64,000 nt of DNA. Source: Anniella stebbinsi. Its lineage: Eukaryota; Chordata; Lepidosauria; Squamata; Anniellidae. The stretch is from assembly GCA_029215795.1 (NCBI GenBank), contig JARDYH010000002.1, positions 11,215,001 to 11,279,000 on the forward strand, in the 5' to 3' direction. Shown here piece after piece: positions 31,479-42,606 of this stretch. The notes below the pieces were generated by a model. It had not been told where the DNA came from. It worked only from the letters and a program-made list of their open reading frames with translations, and searched no databases. A program made the position numbers and the translations under genes. The first letter of the stretch is position 1, and each line of letters starts with the position of its first letter.

Positions 31479-34199
31479 TCATTCTTCATCTATCCAGAAA
31501 TTTATCGACTCTTTTGAAGGTTTTTGTCCCTTCCCCGATCTTAATACATATTCCAAAAAGGGACTCCATATTTCTCCAAAATCATTCTTATTGGACATTC
31601 CCCTCTTTATCTTCATTTTACAAGTCAACATATCATTCAAAGCCATATCCCATATTTCTTTATACCATTCTTCTATTGTATAGCTTCCTTGTCCTTTCCA
31701 ATTTTTTGCAATCATTAATCTAACGGGTGTCAGGAGGTTGTTTATCAATTCTCTCTTAGTTTTATTCTCTTTCCCTCTATCCCATATTGCTAGTAGAGCA
31801 AGCTTTGGGTTTAACTCCACTTTACTTCCAATTATTTCACTTATTTCTTTAAACACCCTTTCCCAAAATTTTTGTACGTATTCACAGCTCCACCACATAT
31901 GAAAATAGGTTCCAACCTCCTGGCAACCTCTCCAACAGTTTTTAGATACTTTTTTATCAATCTGGTGAAATCTAACAGGTGTTAGATACCATCTCCGCAG
32001 TATCTTATAAAAATTCTCCTTAATTCTAATCGACAGCAGCTTTAACATTCTTGCATTCCACAACCTCTCCCAGTTATATTCATTGATTTCACCCTTTACA
32101 TCTTCTTCCCAAATCTTTTTTATAGCTTTAAGTGAATCTTGAAATTCCTCATCTATCAATATTTTATATATCTCACTAGTCAGTCCTTTCTTGGTTCTAG
32201 TTTCTTCTTTTCTTCCTTTTAATTCAATTAAATCTTCAAATCTTGTATTATTTCTACATTCTTTGTTTTTCAATTTCCATTCCTGAGTCCATTTTCCCAA
32301 TTGTATACATTTAAACCATGCTATCTTTTGACCTATTAATATCTCTTTAATTTGATCATTATCCTTCATATTTTCCATCCACTTCCTTAACTTAATTATT
32401 TCCTGGTCTTTCAATCTCGCTTCTATCTCCACTTTTAATACCCTTGGGAAGTTCCCCACTACTACCACTGGGGCAAGTGGAGAGTCTCCTGGTATCAACT
32501 TCCCCCTAAATTTCTCCCAGATCTCCACAATATTTTTCATCAAAGGGTTGTCCAGTCCCTTCAAATCTTTCTTTTGAATTTTTTTTAAAAAAATATTTTT
32601 CAATTTATAATCTATTTCCCCTGCTTGCGTTTCCAACCACTCAAGGTCTTCCTCCCCTAAAATACAGTTTATAACATATCTTAACTGATTAGCAATATAG
32701 TAATACTTAATATTTGGAAGTCCTAAACCTCCTTTCTTTTGAGCCTTATACCATAACCCTTTATTAATCCTAGCTCTCTTATCCCCATTACAATATGCAT
32801 TAATCATATTTTGCCAACTTTTCAACTCCACATCTGATATTTTAATTGGTAACATTCTGAACAAAAAATTAATCTTAGGTAAAATCTTCATTTTAATAAT
32901 TGCTATTCTACCAAACCAAGAATATTTTAATTTCCTATATACTTCTAATTTCTCCCCTACTTGTTTTTTTAAAGCTACCAAATTAAGTTCCTCTAGCCTA
33001 TCTAAATCTTTATCAATATTGACTCCTAAGTAACGTACTATATTTTTAAGTCTAAGACCTAACTTAACCTTACCTTCTTCCAGCTCATCCTTATTGTAAT
33101 TAAATAACATCATTTCTGACTTCCCCCAATTTACTTTTAATCCCGTAATTTCTCCAAATTCTCTCAAATGCTTCTTAATCACCTCTCCGCTCTCCAGGGG
33201 ATCTTCTACTGTCAGTAATGTGTCATCCACAAACATATTCATTTTAATCTTCTCCTTTCTTCCTATCCCCTTCACTCTTTCATCTTCCCTTATAACATTT
33301 GCCAAAATTTCTATTACTATTGCAAATAAGATCGGTGAAAGAGGACAGCCTTGCCTAGTTCCTCGAGCTAGTGTAATCTGTTGCGTTAACCCATCATTAA
33401 CCATTATTTCAGCTTTGTTGTTTTTATACAACTTATCCATCACTCCCATAAATTTATCTCCAAACCCAAATGTTTTTAATATTATTTTAAGTGCTGGCCA
33501 TTCCACGCAATCAAAGGCTTTGAATATATCCAATGCTAATAAGCCTGCTTTTAAATTCCTTTTTTTAATAATATTAATTATATTTAAAACTCTTCCAATT
33601 AAATTAGGCATTTGCCTACCCGGAATAAATCCACACTGGTCTTTTTTAATATATTTAAAAATAAATGTACCCATTCTTTTTGCCATTACTGCTGTAAAAA
33701 TTTTGGAATCTTGATTTATTAAAGAGATTGGTCTATATGATGCGGGGTCCGTCAAATCCTTACCTGGTTTCGGAATTAATATAATCAGGGAGTGATCCCA
33801 TGATGGCGGGGTCTTCCCCCCTTTTATTATGTTATTAAATAATTTCTTTAATCTTGGTATTAATATTTCTTTAAAAAGCTTATAGTATTCCAGCCCCAAA
33901 CCATCCATCCCCGGAGATTTCCCTCCTTTTAGTTTATCGATAACTTCCTCTATCTCTTTCTCAGTAACTAATCCTTCCATATAGTCCCTATCCTGCTTCT
34001 GCAATCTTGTTTTCCAATTCCTCTCTACATATTCCAATACCTTACCTTGTGGCCCCGAATCTGATGTATATAATTCACTATAAAATTCCTGAAATATATT
34101 TAATTTATCTTTCATTAAGTTACAACTATTCCCTGACTTATCCCTAATTGTCCCTATCATATTCTTAGCCTTTTCCAACTGAGTGGATCTAGCCAGCAT
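31479..34199 (-). pseudogene. L1 ORF2 protein, reverse transcriptase to C-terminus (endonuclease lost)
   Basis: This is the ORF2 protein of an L1-clade non-LTR retrotransposon, which nicks target DNA and reverse-transcribes its own RNA there. The open frame is 906 codons. Visible RT motifs are PGMDGLGLEYYK (residues 97-107), LIPKPGKD with YRPISL (141-160), QCGFIPGRQ (188-196), LDIFKAFD with catalytic Asp224, RQGCPLSP (282-289), FVDD with Asp325-Asp326, and GLKVNWGKSE (353-362). FVDD replaces the more usual FADD. A C-terminal Cys/His cluster (Cys755, Cys759, His767, Cys772) matches the L1 zinc-knuckle region. The Met at 34199 is not the true start: upstream coding continues one frame over (34222-34416), and the N-terminal endonuclease is missing. 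Confidence 0.92.
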
Positions 34200-34221
34200 C
34201 TTCGAATTTCTATTACTATAT

Positions 34222-34416
34222 TCAAAAAAAATCTCTTTTTAAATATAACAAATTTTTTTGGACTTGTTCTAGTTCTTCTTTCTCTAATTCCTTTTTCTTA
34301 GCTTGAATTTGGGCAATTAGACGTTTATCTTTTGTCTCCCTTAACTTTTCTTCTAAACTCCTTACCTCCTCTTCAATCTTTTTATTTTGAACTTCCTGTT
34401 GTTTTTTAAAGTGCAC
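34222..34416 (-). pseudogene. Upstream part of L1 ORF2, displaced by one base
   Basis: These 64 codons are Glu/Lys-rich and coiled-coil-like (EEVRSLEEKLRETKDK), as in the segment between endonuclease and RT of L1 ORF2. The frame ends at a stop where a run of eight T on the coding strand (A on the plus strand, about 34225-34232) sits. A run of seven would keep the frame open into the 906-codon part. This is a single-base indel in a homopolymer. The left edge is the 5' truncation point. Confidence 0.8.
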
Positions 34417-34556
34417 CTTTGGTTCTCATATGGTTTTGAAAGTGCAAAATCAGGTAAGTTCACATTAAAATATGAACTGGATGAATTTCTTCCCCATTCC
34501 TACCCAGAGACTACAGGGCTTTTAACAGAGGTCTTTGCCATCCCTGCTACGGGAGA

Positions 34557-34557
<1 letters not shown>

Positions 34558-34603
<46 letters not shown>
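34558..34603. repeat. (CA)n(TA)n microsatellite
   Basis: A CA tract then a TA tract. The next foldback element is inserted in the TA part, and TA resumes at 34924-34942. Confidence 0.95.
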
Positions 34604-34605
<2 letters not shown>

Positions 34606-34923
34606 GGCTGACCATCTGAAAAAGAAGACAGGGCTCCTGTAACTTTAACAGTTGTAGAGAAAAGGGAATTTCAGCCAGTGTCATTTGTATGCAATTAGTT
34701 CCTGGTGATATTCCCTCTTCATCTCAACAGTTAAAGTTGCAGGCACTATACTAGAGTGACCATATACAAAAGAAGGCAGGGCCCCTGCAACTTTAACAGT
34801 TGTGATGAAGAGAGAATTTCATCAGGAACTAATTGCATACAAATGACACTGGTTGAAATTCCCTTTTCTCTACAACTGTTAAAGTTACAGGAGCCCTGTC
34901 CTCCTTTTCATATGGTCAGCCTA
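34604..34923. mobile_element. Foldback hAT MITE in a (TA)n tract, full-length
   Basis: The ends are TAGGCTGACCATCTG and CATATGGTCAGCCTA, and the element is 320 bp. TATATATA flanks both sides, consistent with an 8-bp duplication within the repeat. The internal joint ACTATACTAGAGTGACC is the same as in the other dimers. Confidence 0.85.
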
Positions 34924-34942
34924 TATATATATATATATATAT

Positions 34943-36020
34943 GCAAAGTGCTTGAAGTAATCCTACAAAAGTACTCATAAGAACTTCTGGCTATTATACT
35001 TAAAGTTTTAATATAACTTTCCCTGCCTTTTTGGCTGTAATTTCAGTAGAGTTTTGAAGGCTAGTACCTCTTTCTTCCTTCCTTTTTCTAATCAATCTCT
35101 CTCCGCCCCATCCTGTGCCAATAACTTAGCTGGATGGAATCAATCAATCCATTTTACCGATTAATTGAGAAATGCTTGCAAGCCTATTTTAAATGGCCGC
35201 TTTGTTAATAGTGCCAATTCTACCTTGCCTACCTTTCTCCATTAATTTTTTTTTTAAAAGGACCTGGAGTCCGTGACATTATGAATGATCTCTCCTTGTC
35301 TACTTAAAGATGAAATGGTCTTGTGTGTTTAAATGGGTGGAATGTCTTCCCAATGCCTTCCCCTTGTCTTTATGAAACTTGCCGTTCGTTCCTGCACAAC
35401 AGAACAGACTTCGCCCATGCGAAAGTCATGGGGATTGTAATTACACCGGCTAGCAGTGAAGTACAGAACCACTGACCGAGTCCCAGAGCAATGATTAAAC
35501 ATAGCTCAATGCATTACACAAATGAGAACAGCCTGGGACATTTAAGGGCCGGGGGGGGGGGGGGGGAGGATGGACAAAGGAGAGGGAGTGCATGGGAAGC
35601 TAAGACACATTATTTAAGTGTTCTTGTAAGCCCTCTAAGATATTAATGCTGCAAATCTTCTTATGAATATTTAAGGACATAAAATGGAGAGATGCCTCCT
35701 GTCCAGCCTTACCACAACAGCCTGCAATATAGTTGAGCCCACTTAGGAAAGCAATATCCGACATCCGTGACAGATTTAAACATGAGAAGGCAATGGGGTG
35801 GGTGGGGTGGTGAGGTTTACTGTTTAAATGGTCAGGCGGAGATACTGTGCGAGTCACGGGTGGAAAAATTATTTGGAGATATAACTTTTGCTTAAATCAC
35901 TGCCCCCAAGCAGCGCCTGAGGTTCCTTATTTATTTTTAAACACTGTGTAGTCTTTCAAAGGTCAGCAACTCAACCTTTGAAAAGCAGAGCAGCGCTCCA
36001 GTTAGTCAATTCTACGCTGC
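34943..36020. other. Repeat-poor DNA, candidate conserved noncoding stretch
   Basis: 35100-35520 lacks repeats and contains AT-rich and homeodomain-like words (CCATTTTACCGATTAATTGAG; GGGATTGTAATTACACC; GATTAAACATAGC). A poly-G run of about 16 bp is at 35552. Frames on the minus strand are under 90 codons. Function is inferred from texture only. Confidence 0.35.
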
Positions 36021-36028
36021 CCATTGGA

Positions 36029-36306
36029 TAGGGTGACCAGATAAAATCTAGGTCAGGGCTCATGTAACTTTAACAGTTGTAGAGAAAAAGGAATTTCAGC
36101 CAGAGTCATTTGTATGCAATTAGTTCCTGGTGAAATTCCCTCTTCATCACAACAGTTAAAGTTGCAGGGGCCCTGCCTTCTTTTGTATCTGGTCACTCTA
36201 GTATAGTGCCTGCACCTTTAACTGTTGTGATGAAGAGGGGATTCCCTTTTCTCTACAACTGTTAAAGTTACATGAGCCCTGACCTGGATTTTATCTGGTC
36301 AGCCTA
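36029..36306. mobile_element. Foldback hAT MITE with internal deletion
   Basis: It starts TAGGGTGACCAGATAAAATC and ends TTATCTGGTCAGCCTA. A perfect 8-bp duplication CCATTGGA flanks it (36021-36028 and 36307-36314). About 40 bp is missing in the second half, where GATGAAGAGGGG runs straight into ATTCCCTTTTCTC. Confidence 0.9.
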
Positions 36307-36770
36307 CCATTGGATGTCCCCTCTGTCATGGTGTGTGCGCGTATTATAAATGGTTATTGGACACGCTGCTGCTCTTCCCCATGTCCCACTGCCCAGATAG
36401 ACTGCTCTTGCTCAGTAAGTGTTATGTGATATCTACAGTTATCATTTTGCACGTCTCCACTTTCCCCCAAAGACCACCACCATCACCATTTTGCAGACTG
36501 TGAGCTGGGGGCATTGGGGAAAGACATTTTTGGTGGTGGCAAGAGGTCAGGCAGAGTGGCACAACTGCAGTTTTTCATTGGTCTTGTGCCTACAGCCTAA
36601 TACAGGAAAGCGCATTCAGCCACTAAATACTAGTGATGGGGGAAACACCCCTGCTTCAGTATGGGTTGGGATGAAACCAGGATGAAACTTAGCAGTTGTG
36701 AAGGCAGCGATAGAACTTGGTAGCTGTCAGTTAGCTGCCGTCATCCCCCACTTCCCAATCTCTTGCCTAG
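36307..36770. other. Unique DNA, nothing recognised
   Basis: No repeat arms or domain-bearing frame was found. Confidence 0.4.
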
Positions 36771-37160
36771 CAATATTATTTATTTATTTATTTATTTACT
36801 GCATTTCTATACCGCCCAATAGCCGAAGCTTTCTGGTCGGTTTACAAAAATTAAAACCATAAAAATCCATTCAAAATATAAAACAAAGACAGTATCAAAA
36901 CATAATTTAAAATACAGTATAAAAGCACAACCAGGATAAAAACTGAGCAGCCATGCAGAAATGGATAGGGATTTAAAATACAAATTGAAACAGCAGGGTT
37001 AAAAATCAAACTGAAGAACTGTTAAAACACTGTGAAAATAAAAAGGTCTTCACCTGGCATCTAAAGGAGTATAATGTAGGCACCAGGCAAACCTCTCTGG
37101 GGAGCTCATTCCACAGCCAGGGTGCCACAACAGAGAAGGCCGTCCTCCTAGTAGCCTACA
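36771..37160 (-). mobile_element. L2/CR1-clade LINE 3' fragment
   Basis: Plus-strand TTATTTATTTATTTA with CTATACCGCCCAATAGCCG is the reverse complement of the tail CGGCTATTGGGCGGTATAG plus AAATAAATA repeats. Further right, the complement of GGAGCTCATTCCACAGCC encodes the WLWNELP-type C-terminus of the RT ORF. It is 5'-truncated near 37150. Confidence 0.75.
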
Positions 37161-37482
37161 TTATCATGCCACAGTCTACATTGCTGCAAGGGAGTTCTGG
37201 CTAGTAGGTGGCAGCCACCATTGGGAGGCCCCTGCCATTTTCACTTGGAACTCCATCACAACTAGGTTACGGAATAGCATAGTGTTGTTCCAAGGGAGAA
37301 GGGGTGGATCGTGCCACAGCTTATGCTACTGCTGGGGAAGCACTGCTGACCAACGCAAAGTAAGACGGAGGCAGCAGAATAACACCAGCAGGCGAAAGAA
37401 GGCAAATGAGCACCACTTCCGCCCATGAAACCAGGGCCGGCCCTACCTTAAGGCAGTTGCCTCAGGCAGCAGATCTGAGGTG
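37161..37482. other. Unique DNA, nothing recognised
   Basis: No signature was found. Confidence 0.4.
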
Positions 37483-37490
37483 TCCTAAAA

Positions 37491-38132
37491 TAGGGTGACC
37501 ATTATCTTTAACCGTTCCTTGTATCTTTAACAGTTATCTAGAAAAGGGGATTTCAGCAGGTGTCATTTGTAAGGCCTGCAGCACCTGGTGAAATTCCCTC
37601 TTCATGACAACAGTTAAAGCTGCAGGAGCCCTGCCTTCTTTTACTAGAGAGACCAGATACAAAAGAGGTCAGGGCTGCTGCAGCTTTAACTGTTGTCATG
37701 AAGACGGAATTTCAGCAGGTGCTGCATGCATAAAAATGACACCTGCTGAAATTCCCTTTTCTATACAACAGTTAAGGATATAGGAGCCTGGCTTCCTTGC
37801 CATACAGTTGGTCACCCTACCTAAAATTTCAGCCAGTATCAGCTCATGTAACTTTAACAGTTCTAGGGAAAAGGGAATTTCAGCCAGTATCATTTGTATG
37901 CAATTAGTTCCTGGTGAAATTCCCTCTTCATCACAACTGTTAAAGTTGCAGGGGCCCTGCCTTCTTTTTTATATGGTCACTCTAGTATAGTGCCTGCACC
38001 TTTAACTGTTGTGATGAAGAGGGAATTTCACCAGGAACTAATTGCATACAAATGATACTGGCTGAAATTCCCTTTTCCCTAGAACTGTTAAAGTTACATG
38101 AGCCCTGACCTGGATTTTATCTGGTCAGCCTA
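37491..38132. mobile_element. Two foldback hAT MITEs, one inserted at the edge of the other
   Basis: Copy A (37491-37819) has both ends, TAGGGTGACC and GGTCACCCTA. Copy B (about 37828-38132) keeps only the right end, GGTCAGCCTA. TCCTAAAA (37483-37490) and ACCTAAAA (38133-38140) flank the pair (7 of 8). CCTAAAAT sits again between the copies (37820-37827). The simplest history is that B inserted first and A then targeted B's left junction, after which B lost its left end. Confidence 0.8.
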
Positions 38133-38467
38133 ACCTAAAAGGGCAGTGAATTATTTGCTGACGTGATTGCTCAGACCTCATTCGCACACTCATATCCACA
38201 CACAAGCACACAATGCACACAAAGTCTCATGCACACACTCATAGCCACATAAACACACACTGACATACAATACACACACACACACACACCACTGCAAAAG
38301 CTTCCTTTGGTAGCATCATGTATATGGGGAGGGGGGACCTGATGTCAATCCAAAATATTTCTTTTTAAGAACAATGGGGCTACTTTAGTTAGGATCAATG
38401 TCTTGGGAGGGGGAGGTTGTAATATGGCACAAACCGTGATCACAATCCTGCAAAGTTAAACATCTAC
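38133..38467. other. Unique DNA with CA-rich text
   Basis: ACACACACTGACATACAATAC-type repeats and a short (CA)n at 38275-38289. No gene. Confidence 0.5.
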
Positions 38468-38599
38468 TGCAAAATCCAACATAAAATCTACTTTGAGTAG
38501 ACCCATTGAAATAAATGGAACTTAAATTAGCCATGGCTAACTGAAGTTCTATTCATTTCAATGGGTTTACTCTAAGTATGACGTATATTGGATTTTGCA
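38468..38599. mobile_element. 132-bp near-perfect palindromic MITE
   Basis: TGCAAAATCCAACATAAAATC, then GTAGACCCATTGAAATAAATG, a CCATGG-centred joint, and the inverted arms CATTTCAATGGGTTTAC and ATTGGATTTTGCA. Related diverged pieces are at 11.0, 14.1 and 46.58 kb. No TSD was recognised. Confidence 0.7.
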
Positions 38600-39059
38600 C
38601 TTAAGGTTACAGTCCTATGCAGTTGTACCTAAGAGTACGTCCCATTGAACTAAGTGGGGCCTACTTCTGAATAGAAATAGGATTGCACTGTCAAAGTCTC
38701 ATTCATTTCCTTGTGAGAGGGCGCTGCATGTATGCATCAGAGTTCCCATGAGGGGGCAGTCTTTATTTTGGAAGGCCAGGCATCAATGTTAATGGGCATA
38801 GGAGAAGGTCCCTTGCCTCAAAGGGAACTTAACAGCACATTGAGTTCAATGGGACATACTTTCAGGTAAGTGCATATAGACTGCAGGCAAGAAGTGTTTA
38901 ATTCTGCCTGGACTACATTCTGTATTTCTACAGGAAATAGTTGACCCCCCCCCCCCCAGGTCCTCTCTCCCTGCTATGGGTCTGCCACTGTGTGACGGGG
39001 GGGGGGGCTTCACCCCCTCCTCGGTTTAATAACTGTTATGACAATGTTACCAAAGCCAT
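38600..39059. other. Unique DNA with repeat pieces and C/G runs
   Basis: 38605-38692 (CAGTCCTATGCAGTTG to ATAGGATTGCACTG) is the other common arm of the same foldback repeat group. Poly-C at 38946-38957 and poly-G at 38997-39008. Confidence 0.45.
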
Positions 39060-40482
39060 TAGAAGGTAGAGATCAGATTACGAAATGCATATGTTTGCTA
39101 TAGACAAAGCAATCCGTGAGTGCTCCCCTCCCCCACAGCACAAGCTAGGATATTTTTTTTCTTCATTTAACTTCTTGATTGACTTATTATGTACATTGGC
39201 ACTTTTAAGAGCATCAAATAAAATACACAGAGTTCAGAAGAAATGTAAATGGCCTAAAAGAGAAGGGGAGGGAGGGAGGGAGGGAGGGAAATCCTATAAG
39301 CTTTCTTAATGGCTATAAAATCTGAGAAGGATATATCATAAGTTCCCTGCATGGGGTCCTTGTCTATGTTCAATCCAGTATTGTAAATTAGACATGACTT
39401 TTTATTTAATTTCTGACTGAGAGAGGGAAATTAGAAACAGCATTATCTCTGCCGCTCTTTTATAATGAACAATATTCCATGGAGCCGCCATAAGTTTACC
39501 TTAAGAAGTTGTGTTTGTTAACTGGATAAACACGGCCTGGATCCCACCAATGGCTGGTTGGAATCGGCGGATCTTTCCATCAGTTGGCAAAGTCCGGAAT
39601 AATTAAGGCAACAAAATCGCGTCAGATCAATTGTTGTTGTAAGACATTCACTCGCTACCTGTATAGATTTGTGGACAGACTGTTTGTCAGCCTTCTTGCC
39701 ATGGGCGACATCACTCACATGATCTGAATGTTGTTAATAACTGCTAGTTGGCTCCACCCCTCTAGCGCTAACTTTGTCACATGACTAGCCACTCCATCAC
39801 ATCTCTCTGTAAAGGAAGAACAACCAAAATCTTTCAATGTGTTTCAATGGAAGCTGGTGGCTCTGATGTCAGCGGGTTTGCTTTTTATTGTCTTCTTTGA
39901 GACCTGGTGTGTCTTAATCTTAGTTCTGAGATTCCTGTCAGAATGCCGTTGTGTTTACTCTGACCAACATGCACTGATCACTGTATTCTGCTAAATAGCA
40001 CTGGATTTCTTCGTATCCCTGAGCTATAGCCAAAACCTGTGATGTGCACTGGATCTTATCAGATCCCACAACTAGCACTGGGCTATTCATATCCACTGCT
40101 GCCACCACCTGTGGTGTTATCCTCGACCACTTGCTGCTGCTGCCCCTGTCTCGCCTTTACTATTTAGGCCCCACAGCACCACAGCCCAGCAACCTGGCCT
40201 CCAGATAACTTCTTTGTTCCGCTGCCACCAGTACCTTCTCAGGTACACCCACAGACCACACCAGTAGAAGGAATTTGCAAGAATTTATTGATAAGAAATT
40301 GCGTGTCAACAAACTTAATGGGTACTTCAGTTCAATTGTGTAGCGGTTACAAGGTTTCAATGCTTAGTGGTTTCTATCAGAACTCTTATATGTTTATAAA
40401 CAGTTCTTCATTTGATCTATGCTCTAAAATCTTATCTCAAGCTCTCAATTAAACACTCTTCTCATCTAATAATCCTGCTTCA

Positions 40483-40484
<2 letters not shown>
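39060..40484. other. Unique DNA, partly repeat-free
   Basis: 39060-39720 is repeat-free apart from a (GGGA)n run (39266-39290), and AT-rich. It may be conserved noncoding DNA. 40035 (GATGTGCACTGGATCTTATC) recalls the left end of the GC-rich hAT element but lacks a partner. No gene is recognised. Confidence 0.35.

Positions 40485-40485
<1 letters not shown>

Positions 40486-40526
<41 letters not shown>
40486..40526. repeat. (CT)n microsatellite
   Basis: A CT tract of about 40 bp, followed by CT-rich degenerate text to about 40650. Confidence 0.95.
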
Positions 40527-40528
<2 letters not shown>

Positions 40529-40884
40529 ACTCTCAAATCCCTTTCAACATCTCTCTCAAAAATCCCCCTCAAATCTCCCCCAATCATCCTGTCTGCTCTC
40601 TCTGTCAGACACATATATACACTCCACTCACTCTCTAGCTCCTCCCACTCTTACACAACCAACCAATCCAGGCACTCTAAACAACTAGCCAATCAGCACT
40701 CACTTTCCATTCAGGCACACAGCCAGCCAATCCATACTTACCTAGACCTTTAACTACAAACAATAAGTACATTTTGGCCTAGTTATTTACTTCACCTGTT
40801 GTTATTCTTACTTCCTTTTACAGATATAAACAAATGCATATCACAAACAATAAACTTTACAAACAGTAGAACATCACAGTGGCC
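40527..40884. other. Pyrimidine- and CCAATCA-rich text
   Basis: Repeated CCAACCAATCCAGGCACTC, AGCCAATCAGCACTC and CAGCCAATCCATAC phrases contain CCAAT words. No gene is recognised. Confidence 0.4.
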
Positions 40885-41098
40885 ATTGCCACATCTTGTG
40901 GTAGTGAATTCCATAGTTGAACTATGCGCTGTGTGAAGAAGTCTTTCCTTTTATCTGTCCTGACTCTCCCACCCATCAGCTTCATGGGATGAACCTGGGT
41001 TCTAGTTTTATCAGAGAGTTAGAAAATATCTCCCTATCCACATTCTACACACCAAGGATAATTTTGTACACCTTTATCATGTCTCCGCTTGTCAGGTG
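40885..41098 (-). mobile_element. CR1 LINE internal fragment
   Basis: Read on the minus strand it gives GGAGACATGATAAAGGTGTAC, then ATGAAGCTGATGGGTGGGAG, AGGACAGATAAAAGGAAAG and TATGGAATTCACTACCAC. This matches codon by codon the CR1 frame at 53.9-54.14 kb (LRGDLIEVHKM, MKLMGGRFRTDKRK). The 3' end is missing. Confidence 0.8.
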
Positions 41099-41440
41099 CT
41101 TTTTGTTCCATTGTCCACTCATAGACAGAAGCGGACTTTTCCCCATTTTCCAAATTTGCGCAAATTCACAGTTGCAAAATTGGGCAAATACCACCTCCCA
41201 ACTGTGCATTTTTATGCTTTAGCCTACAGGGGAAATGGACATTTTCACATTTTTTTAATGTATTTTTCTATGACTAAACTTGCATAAAGTTTTGGAAATA
41301 TTTAAAGGAAAAAACAGTCTGCAAGTCCCCAGAATCCATGTAACTTGGAAAAAGCCAGTCCTTTAAGAAATCCATGGGTCAGATTCATAGCAATCCAAAC
41401 TCATCAAATTCCATTTTGAATTCCTCCAATATCCTTCTCA
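41099..41440. mobile_element. AT-rich hAT-like element, reverse of the 11.9-kb copy
   Basis: CCAAATTTGCGCAAATTCAC, CAACTGTGCATTTTTATGC and ATGTATTTTTCTATGACTAA mirror the 11.95-12.42 kb element. The right end CAATTTCCTCCAATATCCT-like text corresponds to its TAGGGATGTTGG terminus. Ends are approximate. Confidence 0.5.
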
Positions 41441-42480
41441 GCGTTATCGCATGTTCTCTACTTTTCATAGGACTATCTGGAAGCCTGAATTTGACACATT
41501 CTAATCCTTTCTCCTGGCCCATGGAGAAATCCAGCATTAAGCACAGATTGGGATTTACACTGCTTTACATTTATTTATCTGTAAATAACGCATTCCTCTT
41601 TTAATCCCTACTTCTGTGCTTTGCCGTTTTGCTGCCTGATGGTTCAGGGATTTCGACTGGCAGCAATTAACCCTCTCTGCAGTGCCAAATGCAAGGCGGC
41701 CTTCTACACCTTGCCCCACCCACCCCGTCTCCTCACTTGACCTTAACCCTTCCCAGCCGCTAAAGACATAATGGCCTGATAAATTTTTAAGCAGTAACGA
41801 AGGACATAATGCACAATAAGCCATTAAGGCTGCATTCTTCAGTGCCTGGCATGGAGGAGAATGAGATGGTGCTAAAATGGAGGCTTTAAGTGCTAACATC
41901 CCAGACTGGGAAAAGCTGGCTTGTTGATTGCTGTGGGGCTCAGATCCCTCGATTGTATGGCAGGCTGACAAATCTCTAGGGTGGGGTCGTTGGGTTTTAG
42001 ACTGCCCTCATAGGTCCCACAGAGGGCAGTTGCTCTGAGTGGGTGTTTGTTTTTTAAAGAGTTGAAATACACATACTCAACTACACAACAACCAACATAT
42101 CATTTCAGCATTTTCGTCTGCACAACTTGACACTGAATATTTTCTGAAAGTGCAAACTTTTGTCAGACATTTTATATTCAAGACCCACAGTTGGCAACAT
42201 CAATCAACACTTAATGCTTTCAGAGAGCTGAAACACAATAGAAGCCAACATCTGGCAGTATCTGATGGGTGCCTGGCAGTAGCTTTAACCTAAGGTAGGG
42301 CAGTAAGTAGATCTCCAGATGTTTGGGACATCTCCCAACACTCCTAACCATTGAACGGGTTGGCAGGGGCGTCTGGGAGTTGAAGTCCCAAACTTCTGCC
42401 CATTCCTGAATTAGTCAGCTTCAGCATGGCAGCCTGCATTTCTTTTTAATATATTTATGAGTCACATTTTCTACCTAGAA
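41441..42480. other. Unique DNA with one MITE fragment
   Basis: 42309-42400 holds CCAGATGTTTGGGACATCTC to GGCGTCTGGGAGTTGAAGTCCC, a fragment of the GGGAGTTGTAGTCC family. The 138-codon minus frame (41555-41971) shows no recognised domain. Confidence 0.4.
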
Positions 42481-42485
42481 GCTCC

Positions 42486-42606
42486 TAAGGCAGACTTCCC
42501 CCAACTTGCTGCTCTCCAGATGTGTCAGATGACAATTCTCATCATGCTGGCTGTGGTGATGGAAGTTGTAGTCCAACAGACCTGGAGGGCATCGGGTTGG
42601 GGAAGG
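42486..42606. mobile_element. Small foldback MITE (GGGAGTTGTAGTCC family)
   Basis: CAGACTTCCCCCAACTTGC at the left and GCATCGGGTTGGGGAAGGCTA at the right are inverted, around a CATGCTGGCTGTGG centre. Flanks TCCTAAGG and TCTAAAGG match at 6 of 8, compatible with an 8-bp duplication. Confidence 0.65.

Larger units (their letters stand above)
31344..34416 (-). mobile_element. 5'-truncated L1-clade LINE
   Basis: The 10-bp duplication CTTTGGTTCT flanks it exactly (31334-31343 and 34417-34426). On the minus strand it starts inside ORF2 and reads to a stop codon near 31479. A short 3' UTR of roughly 110 bp follows, ending in an A-rich tail with G interruptions (the pyrimidine run 31344-31368 on the plus strand). 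Target-primed reverse transcription explains the 5' truncation, A-rich tail and TSD. The endonuclease domain and ORF1 are absent. The identical TSD and long open frame suggest a fairly recent insertion. Confidence 0.9.
31010..34502. mobile_element. AT-rich hAT-like element disrupted by an L1
   Basis: Left part (31010-31343): GGGATGGACAAATCTGTC, then CATTTTGTACGCATTTCTC and TGCATTTTTGTGC words. Right part (34427-34502): ATATGGTTTTGAAAGTGC, then CCCATTCCTA as terminus. The joined order parallels the 21.68-22.10 kb element. The exact left terminus is uncertain. Confidence 0.5.

Noticed and set aside
31344..34416. Retroviral or LTR pol gene
   Set aside because: No LTRs, protease or integrase. 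The A-rich tail, 10-bp TSD, FVDD RT and C-terminal Cys/His cluster are L1 features.
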